From Larix kaempferi (lineage: Eukaryota; Streptophyta; Pinopsida; Pinales; Pinaceae), in the NCBI GenBank assembly GCA_027924585.1, contig BSBM01000007.1, positions 11,623,501-11,687,500 of the forward strand: 64,000 nt of DNA. Direction: 5' to 3'. Shown here one piece after another: positions 54,551-64,000 of the stretch (position 1 is the first letter of the stretch; each line of letters begins with the position of its first letter). Under the pieces are notes generated by a model that was not told the origin of the DNA, did no database searches, and was given only the letters and a program-made list of their open reading frames with translations. Position numbers and translations under genes: made by a program.

Positions 54551-56439
54551 CTAGAAAAGATCGATATCTTTCTCCTGTTGTGTGTCTTTTATTTTCTGTC
54601 CTTTGTTTGAGCATTTTATCGCTCTGTTCAGTTTTCTTTGTTGTTTGATTTTGGTAGAAGTGAACTATTGTTGAGATTCCTAGTCCAAAACCCCCTGAAA
54701 TTTGTCGAACCAAAGTTAATTTCTTATGTTTTGTTGTGTTTACATCCGGGTTGCACTTGTTCGACTATTGAGGTGACCTGGGTTGCATAGTTCCCTTCGA
54801 AATGAGTGACCCGAAAACATAACTGAGTTTTCCACTGAGGTCGTTCCTTTCTTTGCATTTTAAGTCACCTAGCTCACTTATTTTCCCTCGAAAAGAGTGA
54901 CATGTTCCTGAAACCTTTGTTCAACACTCCTTTCAATTTTGTTTGCTTTCTGCTCAAGTTGGATAATGTCAGTATTCCATTTTGAGTTTGTTTGTAGCTC
55001 TTCTTTTCCGGCTTGCAATCTATTTTTTCTTACTATAGAAACATTCTTGCTTTCTCGATCAAGTCGGTGGGTGAAGAAAAAATCCTTTTGTTTAAGTATT
55101 TACCTTCTTGAAAATGTGATTGGGATTTTCTTATTCACTTCATTTTAAGTTTTAGTAAGGATTTGATAAGTTGATCTTTTGGATAATTAACCAATTCATT
55201 TGTTTAAAGCACTGCTAGATTAGAGCCTCTTTCTTAAAATATTGGAAAACATAATTTACTTAATAGTGAAATGTGCTTTGAATAATATTTTCTTGATTAT
55301 AATCCTCTTTTATGTTTAGATAATTCTTTTCAAGAAATTTTTTCTAGAACTTATTATTGAAATCACTTTTTTATCTTTCAAGCAATTTTATATTCTTAGC
55401 ACTTGGCTGTACACATATCATGTGCACACAACACAACTCCTAAATAAAAAATATCACTTGGTTCATGATGCCAAGTGGAGACTTAAAATAAAACCTAACT
55501 TAAACACACATTAACCTCACTTGAGGATAAAAATAAAATTGTGGTTAAGTTAGGGACTTGGGGATAGCAATACAAATAATTCCCCCTAGTCACTATTCAC
55601 TTGAGACATAATGGTTGTCCAATCAGGGATCCAAAATAATCGAGTATTAACAATGTGGTTAAAAGACGATTTGTGGGGCGAGCCTCTTCCTTAGGAGGGT
55701 AAACTAAAATACTAGAACCAAAGGGTTGGGTGGTGCATTGTCCCAACTTAGTATTGAAGATTATCCATATCAATGTCTTCGGAATAAAGCTATGGAATAC
55801 TCATTCTGACATTTCTATGAACGAGGTAGCCTAGATACTATTCTTCTTAGGTATCTTACCAAGTGGTGATATCCTTCGGTGGGGGAATACCCAGGACAGA
55901 TGGAGTTGGCTGTGGCCCTATCTCTATAACTGTCCTTTCTGTATTCACTAATTAGGTACATATAAGATTGTTTCCCCTCCTCCTATGTAGTGTTTGGAAG
56001 ATCTAATTCAGTTTCCTAATTTTGTTTTCCTGATGGGACTTGACATCCCCACAGAGGAACAAATTTGAGAAATATTTTATTTGTTGATTTTCTATTTGAT
56101 TGTGTAGAGCTCTTAGTATAGTGGGTACTTTTTTTCTAGGATTTTGCTTTTCTATTTTTCCTTTTATTTTTTCAGATCACTTGTTGCTCACTCAGTTGTA
56201 GTGGTTTTTTTATCTAGTTTCCAATTTGAGCTTTACCAAGCAAATCCCTATAGTTGATTCTATCACTTTATGTCCCCCTAGGTTCTCTCACAAACTTCAA
56301 GGTTTCCCCTCAGTACAGTTCCCTAAACCACACTATTGGCTCTACAAGCTGTATTCCAGTTCAACACACTGCACAATCATCGGATCTCTCCTCCGTGACA
56401 TCTAGACCTGAAACCTCACAGTAAGGATCACCTTAATCT
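54551..56439 (+). other. Leader of element D
   Basis: No gene. 55510-55950 is homologous to 2880-3420 of B ('ccactcgagacata'-type segment, 'cctaggagggt'). The region lacks B's GC-rich repeats. Confidence 0.6.
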
Positions 56440-56855
56440 ACACACACTACCAACACCATGGCTAGGACCATTCCCACCTCCACCAGTGTCCCTACCATTA
56501 GTATTCCCACTGTTAGTGGCTGAAAAAACACCACCTCAATAGGTGGGACCATCCCTAATGTTATTGTCTTAACCCCACCTTTAGTTGAGGAAATATAACT
56601 CAAGCTGGTGGAACAAATGGTGGTGTAACATACATTAGAGGAACTAATGGTGGATGAACCACCAGTGGGACCATGACCAACACCATTATTTGTCCTTCCA
56701 CCTCAGTGCCTAGTGTGAGTCTCCCATTCATGGCCACCCTCAACATACCATATTTTGTGAGGATGAATAATGATCCCATTTTTCATGACCCTACATGGCA
56801 TTCCATGCCAACCAAAATTCCATCAGACATCCCTACGTTTGAGGGAAGGTGGGAG

Positions 56856-57569
56856 TGTGAAAATGTGACCACAGTAGTATCTATGCTACAAAAAATTCCT
56901 CATAACTAGTTAATGCTAGGATTGATCAAAACAATGAAAAAGAGACATAAATTAACATATAAAATAAACTTCTATTGAATAACTATATCACAACCAACCT
57001 TCATCAATGAGATGTCTATCCAAATATATAAAAAATGATGAAAATAAAAATGCTTTGGATGCATTCTAATTAGTCACATGTGGAAGGCTTGGAATTAGTG
57101 AAAATCCCCATCTATGGCATCATCAATCTCCAACTCATGCAAGAAGGTCACAAATTTCCTAAATCAGCTATGGTAGGTCAAGAGTGAGTAAAAGGAAACA
57201 TGTTGGAGGATTTATAGGATAAAATCATGGAAGAGTTGGTGTCCAAAAAGAGGCAGACTTACAAAAAGCATACTAGCTCCCTTTCCTTAACCTTCTATAG
57301 CACAAACGTAGAATAAAGAAGGGTAAAGCAAGATACATATACTAAAATAAGCCATAAAACTTTTAATCAATAAATCGTAGATAAAATCAGGAAACCAAGC
57401 CATAGTGGGGCACACTTGTGGATAAAAATCAGAAGATGTGGACCAAGTATGCATTAGGGGCCAAATATCCTAGTCTAAACACCTAGGAACATAACTAACC
57501 AAGCTCCAACAGTTAGTAAACATAAAATAAAGTTTAAACTAAGGTATATATGGGTTAATTATTCTAACA
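56856..57569 (-). repeat. 3' LTR of element E, followed by its purine tract
   Basis: TGTGAAAATG to TTCTAACA, 714 bp. The adjacent plus-strand C-run and TT at 57570-57582 is the purine tract on the minus strand. Confidence 0.9.
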
Positions 57570-58185
57570 CCCCCCCCCCCTTAATCCTGACACATGTGAG
57601 TATGAATTATTATAAGGGACCAAGAAACTAGGGCCTATGGTCACCCTTTACAATTTTATTTGTCCATGTACGACGAGGTAAAAGAGGAAAACCACTTCAG
57701 AAAAAAACATCCCCTCTAGAATGGACATGAAAGAAAAACCAGAAATATTTACTTTAGACTATAAATTTGAATATAACAATCCAAATAAGGCCTAGGAGGG
57801 AAATTATTGGAAGTTTGAATATCAGAAAATACTTTCCCCTTTGCAAGAAGAGGTGTTTTCTCCTAATTGTAACAATGATGATCTTGAAACTTGCACTTTG
57901 AACCATGAGAAACTCCAATAATGTATGCCAACATGATGGAAATTTCATGAGGATCCTTGAAATTCGAACCACCATAGGTAAGAGAATATCCAAATGAACT
58001 TTGATGTGCTTGAGACTTCGAACCATGCGAGGTAAACCCAAGCAGTTGTGAATGCTCATTAGACTTGAACATTGAACCATGGAAGGTAATAATATGTCCA
58101 AAAGAGTCTTGATTCTCTCCAAATTTGAAATTCAAATAAGAGGAAGTTATATCAGCTCCAAGAATGTGGAACATTAGTTCCAAGT

Positions 58186-59073
58186 TTACCAATGTGTTGG
58201 CAAGAGCAATAGGTTCTCCATATTCTCCGCAACTCTGATGTCTGTGCTAGTAATCAAGTAGGAATCCATAGGAAGCTTAGGACAAAGGAAAGAAAATGCA
58301 TCACTTCTAAATTCTGATATATATTCCAAAACATCCAATAGATCACCATTCTAAACACTAGTAGACTCACTGGAAAGAGAGGAATCAATGTCCTCTTCAA
58401 ATTCTAGACCAATAACTAGCTTATCATGCTTATTATCCATAGTAGAAGAATTATAGGAGAACTTGAGAGAGGAATGGATGTCAATATCTTCAACAATAGA
58501 AGCTCCATCGGTCACTTCTTATTCATTATCAACATGATAGGATAAGGAATCAGGATCCTCATAATCTTCTAGAGTCACAGAACAAGATGTCTCTTCAATT
58601 TCTGCTTCTTGACTTGAAGAGTAAACATTTGAATCAAGGATAATGCTAGCAACAAGAACTTGTGTTGAAGAAATTTCTGCAATTTCTTCACAGTGCTCTT
58701 GAACAACTTCTTCAGATAGATTTGAGGCCAAGAAATTAGGAGGGAGAGCACATGGTGAGGTACTAAATTCACTCCAGGAATTAACTTCTTCTTTCTGCAT
58801 ACCAAAATCTCTATTCAGATTTCTCTAGAGCTCAAATGGATACTTAACAAAATAAATGATATAATTCATATTAGGATACATGGCCAAGCTCATAGCTCCA
58901 AATGATATTTCACAGTCATTTATCCATTTATTCTTCTCTTCAAAGAACTCAAGCTCACTCACAACACCAATAGACACATCATAGAGACATTGTCTCATTA
59001 GAGATGCAACCATGTTTGGCTTCCAATAAGCATAATTTAATGGAGTAAGATGAAGAAGAACTTTCGAATCCAT
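58186..59073 (-). pseudogene. Gag-like protein of element E (295 codons, three stops)
   Basis: The frame starts at the ATG at 59071-59073 ('MDSKVLLHLTPLNYAYWKPN'), the usual copia Gag opening in which a short leader precedes 'NY..WK..M...L'. In-frame stops are a TAG at 58825-58827, a TAA at 58519-58521 and a TAG near 58370; it ends with TAA at 58186-58188. After the Gag-like N-terminal ~85 residues the protein is very acidic and Ser-rich ('EEVVQEHCEEIAEISSTQ', 'LEDYEDPDSLS', 'LEFEEDIDSSLSSES'). No zinc knuckle or protease motif is seen. The role is presumably packaging; the acidic tail has no family I recognise. Confidence 0.75.
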
Positions 59074-59295
59074 GAAGTTGTTGTACCTGCACAATAAAAA
59101 AACACTCAGGATGAAAATTGTTAGCAAAATCACACTCTACTTCGACACTGAGCACATTCGGGAGTGCTTCATGCCTGGGTAGACCCCAATGGACAAGCCA
59201 AAGGACTAAAGAAAATTACCCTAGTACTTGTGTGGAAACTCCATTGCTTCTAGTGCTTCAATGGAAGTATATGAGAGTGATTGGATGTAGCATGT

Positions 59296-59307
59296 GCTCT
59301 AATACCA
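59296..59307 (-). other. Primer-binding site of element E
   Basis: The minus strand reads TGGTATTAGAGC, one change from the standard initiator-Met site, directly after the 5' LTR. Confidence 0.85.
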
Positions 59308-60021
59308 TGTGAAAATATGATCATAGTAGTATCTATGCTACACAAAATTCCTCACAACTAGTTAATGCAACGATTGCTCAGAACAATGAAAAAGAGACAA
59401 AAAATAACAGATAGAATAAACTTATATTGAATATATGTATAGCATCCAACCTTCATCAATGCTATGGCCGTCCAAATATATTACAAATTATGAAAATTGA
59501 AATGCTTTGGATGCATTCGAATTAGTCACATGTGGCAGGCTTAGAATTAGTGAAAATCTCCATCTAAGGCAACATCAATCTCCAACTGATGCAAGAAGGT
59601 CACGAATTGCCTAAATTAGGTATGTAGGCCAAGAGTGAATAAAAGGAAGCATGTTGGAGGCTTTAGAGGAGAAAATCATGGAAGAGTTGGTGCCCAAAAA
59701 GAGGCCGACTTTCCAAAAGCATGCTAGTGCCCTTGCCTTAACCTTATCTTGCACAAAAGCAAAATAAAGCAAGGTAAAGCAGGATAAAGCTACTAAAAGA
59801 ATCCAGAGGGATCTTAACAAATAAATCAGATATAAAAGCAGGAAACAAAGCACTAGTGGGGAGCACTTGTGGATAAACATCAAAAGATGTGGCCCAAGTA
59901 TTCATTAGGGGCCAAATATCCTAGTCTAAACACCTAGGAACATAACTAACCAAGGTCCAACACTTAGTAAACATAAAATAAAGTTTAAACTAAGGTATAG
60001 ATGGGTTTAATTATTCTAATA
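59308..60021 (-). repeat. 5' LTR of element E
   Basis: TGTGAAAATA to TTCTAATA (last CA mutated to TA), 714 bp, equal in length to its partner. Confidence 0.9.
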
Positions 60022-62584
60022 GGGAGGGGACCCTAAAAACCACATGTCATTCCAGTTATGGTGCTCTTCCAATAGCATCATTGATGACTCCATACTATTG
60101 CCTCTATTTCAGTGAACCCTAACTAGTGTAGCATCCAAGTGGTACATAGAGAAACCTCACATGAAACATCTCAAATTTGTGTCCCTAGCATCCACTTTCT
60201 TGTATTTTTTCTAACTTCCTGTTCATTACGACGATGGAGTGGAAATTCTCCTATCTCGTTGACAAATCTCCTAAACAAATATCACAGACCATATCCATGA
60301 ATGGAATCGACGTCAAATCTTGTGCAAGATCAATCTCGACGAAAAGATCTTCCTAGATTGGTTTTTGAAGTCCCTTCTACTGGTGATAACAAAGGACATG
60401 GCCTCTGACAGCTCGCGGTATGAAGAATAATCCATATTGAAGGCTCAATAGTATGACCTTGTATATTCTCAAGCTAGTTACTTGTATACCGTCATCTCTG
60501 ATTCCCCTGGAGGTAACTCTTCTCGGAAAGATCCTCTAGGTACTTTTCATTCAATGGATGGAATTAATGGTTCCATTACTTCCCCCCCTAATCCATATAT
60601 GTATTACCCTCCACATTCGACTGGTTATATCTATAGTAACCCCCCAAACTTCAAGCATAATTAGGCTCCCACCAAGACTCCTTATTATTCTCTGAATTCT
60701 TCACGATTTGATTCACATACTAGGACGAGTACCTCTTATTCATTTCCTCCCACAAACACACATGTTCATGTGTTCTAATGTAGCGGTACCCTGTGTGGCT
60801 ACATGGATCCTCCAACCATCAACCTATATTACCCTTTTTTTGGCCCACCAATAGTTTCTCTAGTGCATCCACACACTGCACCTCCTTCTTTCCCTCATGG
60901 GAAAGTCTACACTCGACAGAACTTGCTTGCTTAGCCTATTCCCAACAACCAATAGGCACAGCCCAAAAAATTAATAAGGGGAAGAATAAAGGAAACAACT
61001 AATGTTAGGGAGGTGGAGGTCAACCTCCTAATATTCCTAATAAAAATGGATCTAACATAAACCCCGAAGGCCAAGATCCGAATAATCCTAGAAAGAAGGT
61101 GAAGAATTCAGAGTTATAGACTAATGATTCGTGTTCCTTTTACAATATTTATGGAAATTATACTCACCATTGTACCCATTTAGAAAAATATTTCCAGTTA
61201 TGGAATGAGGATAATTAATAGAAAATGGATAATAACCCATAAGGGAAACATAATCAGCTTCCACTTTAAACCAACCTGGAACAACCAATGGTTATGAAAA
61301 ACCCCTTCCCTCAGGAAGGGGTAGTCAGTGCTCAACTTTTAGAAACTTATCCTCTGTCGGCACCTCCTACTGGCCAACCACATGAATCATGGGTTCAATA
61401 AATCTTCATGTTGTTTGCTGACAAAGGAAAAGAGTCATCTAAGATCAATGAATCACTGCACATACCTCCTCTGAAGAACGAAGGGATTCCCAAATTCCCT
61501 AAGTTCCCTTTATGACGTATAGCCAATAACATCAATGCTAGAGCTACTTCTAACTAAAACATTGTGGATAAGTTGGCCCAATCTCTAGTATCTATGTCTA
61601 CGCTAGAGGTTCTTAGGAACTATGTTGTATAGTCTAAATAATTATTGTCCGCTTTAGGTGCAATTGATCCATTTGATTCTCGCCCGATGAACTTCGATTT
61701 GGATCAAGCGAAACTTTAAATTCCCTCATTCGTGGATTTCCAGGTCCTTGTCATTGTTAAAAATTTCTTCATCCATCGATGTATTGTAGGCGAAGAGGCC
61801 TCTACCTATGTTATTCTGCTCACATGTAGAAGAAAATCGGATCCCATCAACTAGTTCCATCCCTCATGACATTACGTTCTTATGATGATCATGCTACTCA
61901 AACTTAGGGTCTTGTCCATAAATTCACTAAAGATTTATTTGGGAAAACCATTTTAATCAATATAGAGGTTGTTAATTCCCAATTAGATTACAGCATCCTC
62001 TTAGGTCGTAGCTACATGAATACTATGAATGCAATATATCACTTCATCAGTATTCAAAGTTATGATGTTCCCCCATTAAGGAAGGATCATAAAGATGGAT
62101 TAGTATGCTTGCTATGACCCTAAAGGTCTGTCTTGTCCAAATAATTTTTTACTTAGGGTTGACAACAATCTCACTAGTGCATGCATACCCACCTTTTAGA
62201 ACATTGGACCAGTCATTCTTTGAAATGCTACCATGATAGGGACGTTTCAGACTTTACCACCTCCCCCTCCCAAATTATAGATTTATGAGTTATGTACTAT
62301 CTCTTAAGGTAAACCTACGGTCCAAACTCAACATGTTTCATCTCCCAGTTAGTTACCCTAAAATCAGTGGGGATCCATGCCCATCTAGAAAATCCCATTC
62401 TTATTTCCACCATCCAAATTGGTAAGCACACCTACGATGGAAATGCTCAATCTTTAAGGATTCACGCTTGGAATTCCCATCTGATACCTCAACTCGCCTA
62501 ATCCCCCCATCCCTCAAGTTTTTCTAACACTTGTGCAAACCATTGGTACTTCTAATATCCCTCCTCCTGGAGTCGTTACAGAAG

Positions 62585-63709
62585 TGTTGTGGGAAATTAT
62601 GCACAAATATGTGCATCCTCTCCCACTTTGGGTGAAATACATTGATCTGAATAGTCCCAATATTTATAAATAAAAAGAAAATGTGATAACCAAAAATTAG
62701 ATCTTGCAAGTCTTTGTTAGTGAAATAAAACAAAATAAAAACAAAAATAAATTGAAATGATAAAATTGAACAAGAGGGTGAAAACCACAACAAAGAACTA
62801 AATTATGCATGAACCACTTTCAAGATTGCCCAATGGTCAATAAAATACATGTAGTGTCACCTAGGAGGTGAGGGATTCAAATGGAAGCCAACAATCACCC
62901 TTAGGGAGGCCTATTTTGTCCACACTAAATGCTAGATAGCTCAAAGAACCAATGGAGAGAAGCATTTTCCCCTTGAAGGAAGGAGGAAAGAGAACTTGGA
63001 AAATGCCAACAAATATGAAAGAGATGGGCTACGAGGAAGATCCAATACAATTTATGCAACATAAAATTGCTCTTGGTTTCTCTTCTAAGATGCATGCCCA
63101 TGGATTCCTTTTATACGCCAGGAGGTGGCCAAGAAACAACTAGATCCAAGTGTGAACCCCATCATGATCGGCTTAGCATTGGGCATTATTGTTGGATGAT
63201 AACATCGACCGTGACAAGTCATCGACTTTGACACAAATTTGAGAAATTCTGAATTCGACACGACTTCAAAAAACTTAGCAACTTCGACAAGTTCAACAAC
63301 CTAGACAGTTTCACAACGTTGACATGCAAAGTTGACTAGCGACTAACTAACTACGACATATTGTATCTCTGTCTTCCAGTCGACTATAATGGTTGAACTT
63401 CCAAAACTGTTCTAACTTCTCTTGTAACTGAACGTAACGGGAAGGAACCCAAGCATCTCAGAATTCCCTATATAAGCATGTAAAATATTGTAAGAGAAAG
63501 AGACATCATAGATTGTATCTTATCTATCTTTGAATCGACAAGTAATAGAAAAGATCAGTTCGCATTCCTGCATATTGTTTGTGTGCATTTCTATTTATCT
63601 GTGTAGTGTATTCCTGATTTGCTTCTATTTCTTATGCTTCCTCCATAAAAGAATCGACTCATTTAGTCCAACTGTTGTCCCCCTCTTGCACCTGGGCACG
63701 TGTGGATCA
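62585..63709 (+). repeat. 5' LTR of element F
   Basis: 1,125 bp, TG...CA. Start set by the loss of homology to B/D and the TGTTG terminus; its partner lies outside the window. 63190-63370 is rich in variants of 'cgacaagttcaacaac'. Confidence 0.75.
63469..63476 (+). promoter_or_regulatory. TATA box of element F
   Basis: TATATAAG, 240 bp before the LTR end. Confidence 0.6.
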
Positions 63710-63710
63710 T

Positions 63711-63722
63711 TGGTATCAGAGC
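63711..63722 (+). other. Primer-binding site of element F (initiator-Met tRNA)
   Basis: TGGTATCAGAGC, one base after the LTR. Confidence 0.9.
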
Positions 63723-63786
63723 AGTAGCATCAACCTTGTTCGTGCTTAAGTTTTGCATAGACACTTCCATCAAAGCTACCTGAATT

Positions 63787-64000
63787 ATGCCTATTCAAAC
63801 ACGCTTGCAAGCTCAACAATCCAAGCAGACACTACCTCCAGAAATGGCAGGAGAAACGGACAATAGACAGGTAATTGAAGAGACAACACAACTTATAGAG
63901 AAATCACTGGCTCAAAAATTAACTAAAATGTTTGCCCAGTTCAATGAGATTCTCATGCGATTTGCTTCGACATCAGGAGGATTCTCGACAATATATCACT
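63787..64000 (+). CDS. Start of gag of element F (partial)
   Basis: The ATG at 63787, 65 bp after the primer site, opens a frame with no stop up to the window edge (71 codons). It begins 'MPIQTRLQAQQSKQTLPPEM' and continues 'IEKSLAQKLTKMFAQFNEIL', a Gln-rich then helical N-terminus as in many Gag proteins. There is not enough sequence to see a domain. Confidence 0.6.
   Translation, partial: MPIQTRLQAQQSKQTLPPEMAGETDNRQVIEETTQLIEKSLAQKLTKMFAQFNEILMRFASTSGGFSTIYH

Larger units (their letters stand above)
56856..60021 (-). mobile_element. Element E: non-autonomous copia-like LTR element, minus strand, inside D
   Basis: Two 714-bp LTRs (56856-57569 and 59308-60021) are flanked by the perfect duplication GGGAG (56851-56855 and 60022-60026). 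The primer site and the purine tract (57570-57582) confirm minus orientation. The internal part is only 1,738 bp and holds a single Gag-like frame with no pol, so it would depend on enzymes from another element. LTR divergence is clearly higher than in Copia-1 or Copia-2. Confidence 0.92.
56440..62580 (+). pseudogene. gag and protease remnants of element D (split by element E)
   Basis: 56680-56850 encodes 'SLPFMATLNIPYF', 'NDPIFHDPTWHSMPTKIPSD' and 'IPTFEGRW', matching the Gag of B. It resumes at 60022 with the expected next segment. 60482-60664 matches B's 'LYTIIPDAPRGDSS' region. Near 61125 is a decayed zinc knuckle ('SCSFYNIYGNYTHHC', second Cys and His lost). A protease remnant at 61733-62010 reads 'FFIHRCIVGEEASTYVIL', with the catalytic Asp replaced. 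Stops are frequent throughout. Confidence 0.75.
53658..62584 (+). mobile_element. Element D: decayed Tat-like Ty3/gypsy, relative of B (3' part outside window)
   Basis: The LTR-like start TGTTAACAACC, primer site TGGCGACTATT, leader, gag and protease all parallel element B in order. The copy is much more decayed, with many stops. It is interrupted by element E (56856-60021) and truncated at 62584 by element F. Where F inserted, the sequence aligns with about 20060 of B ('cctcctggagtc' / 'cctcctggtgtc'). Confidence 0.8.
62585..64000 (+). mobile_element. Element F: 5' end of another LTR retrotransposon (runs off window)
   Basis: A sharp break from element D homology at 62585 is followed by TGTTGTGGGAAATT, about 1.1 kb of LTR with a TATA box, an LTR end GATCA at 63709, an initiator-Met primer site and an open frame. 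Superfamily cannot be decided from the 214 coding bases present. Confidence 0.82.

Noticed and set aside
62524-62793. Minus-strand hydrophobic frame
   Set aside because: It straddles the D/F junction and reflects an A-rich stretch of the F LTR.

Overview
The window is plant nuclear DNA made almost entirely of nested LTR retrotransposons. I see no convincing host gene, rRNA or tRNA. The primer sites (initiator-Met and Asp tRNA types), the lineages (Ty1/copia; large Ty3/gypsy elements with an extra RNase H) and the many old insertions fit a very large seed-plant genome. A gymnosperm is my guess, not something the sequence proves. || Layout. Element A (Ty3/gypsy, about 18 kb when insertions are removed) runs from before base 1 to 49151. 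Its 5' LTR (1-36986) is split by element B (1165-29583, TSD ATAGC) and by insert C (31245-34998, TSD GTACT). Element B (Tat-like Ty3/gypsy, about 15.4 kb) is split by Copia-1 (4627-17626, TSD GCGTC). Copia-1 is itself split by Copia-2 (9815-15554, minus strand, TSD GTTTT). This makes a four-deep nest. A's internal region is 36987-43486 and its 3' LTR is 43487-49151. A gene-poor AT-rich stretch follows (49152-53657). Next comes element D, a decayed relative of B (53658 onward), which carries the gag-only copia-like element E (56856-60021, minus strand, TSD GGGAG). D is cut at 62585 by the 5' end of element F, which runs off the window. || How the parts work. Each autonomous element encodes Gag, protease, reverse transcriptase, RNase H and integrase for copy-and-paste spread. 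Nearly all of these frames are broken. || Most unusual content. (1) A's LTR is about 5.7 kb and carries its own roughly 1,100-codon gene for a coiled-coil protein. The gene has a TATA box upstream of it, and the element's likely own TATA box lies just downstream, so the gene sits inside U3. (2) Insert C looks like a 3.75-kb solo LTR of another family with the same plan: about 1.2 kb of leader, a 639-codon ORF ending in coiled coil, and a TATA-like box about 190 bp before the ATG. (3) The additional (plant/archaeal-type) RNase H is out of its usual place in both gypsy elements: between protease and RT in A, and as a separate intact ORF after integrase in B. (4) B's long 3' region holds an antisense gene with a plant-mobile-domain-like motif and a canonical GT-AG intron that joins two frames. 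(5) Upstream of that gene is an array of at least eight similar hairpins.
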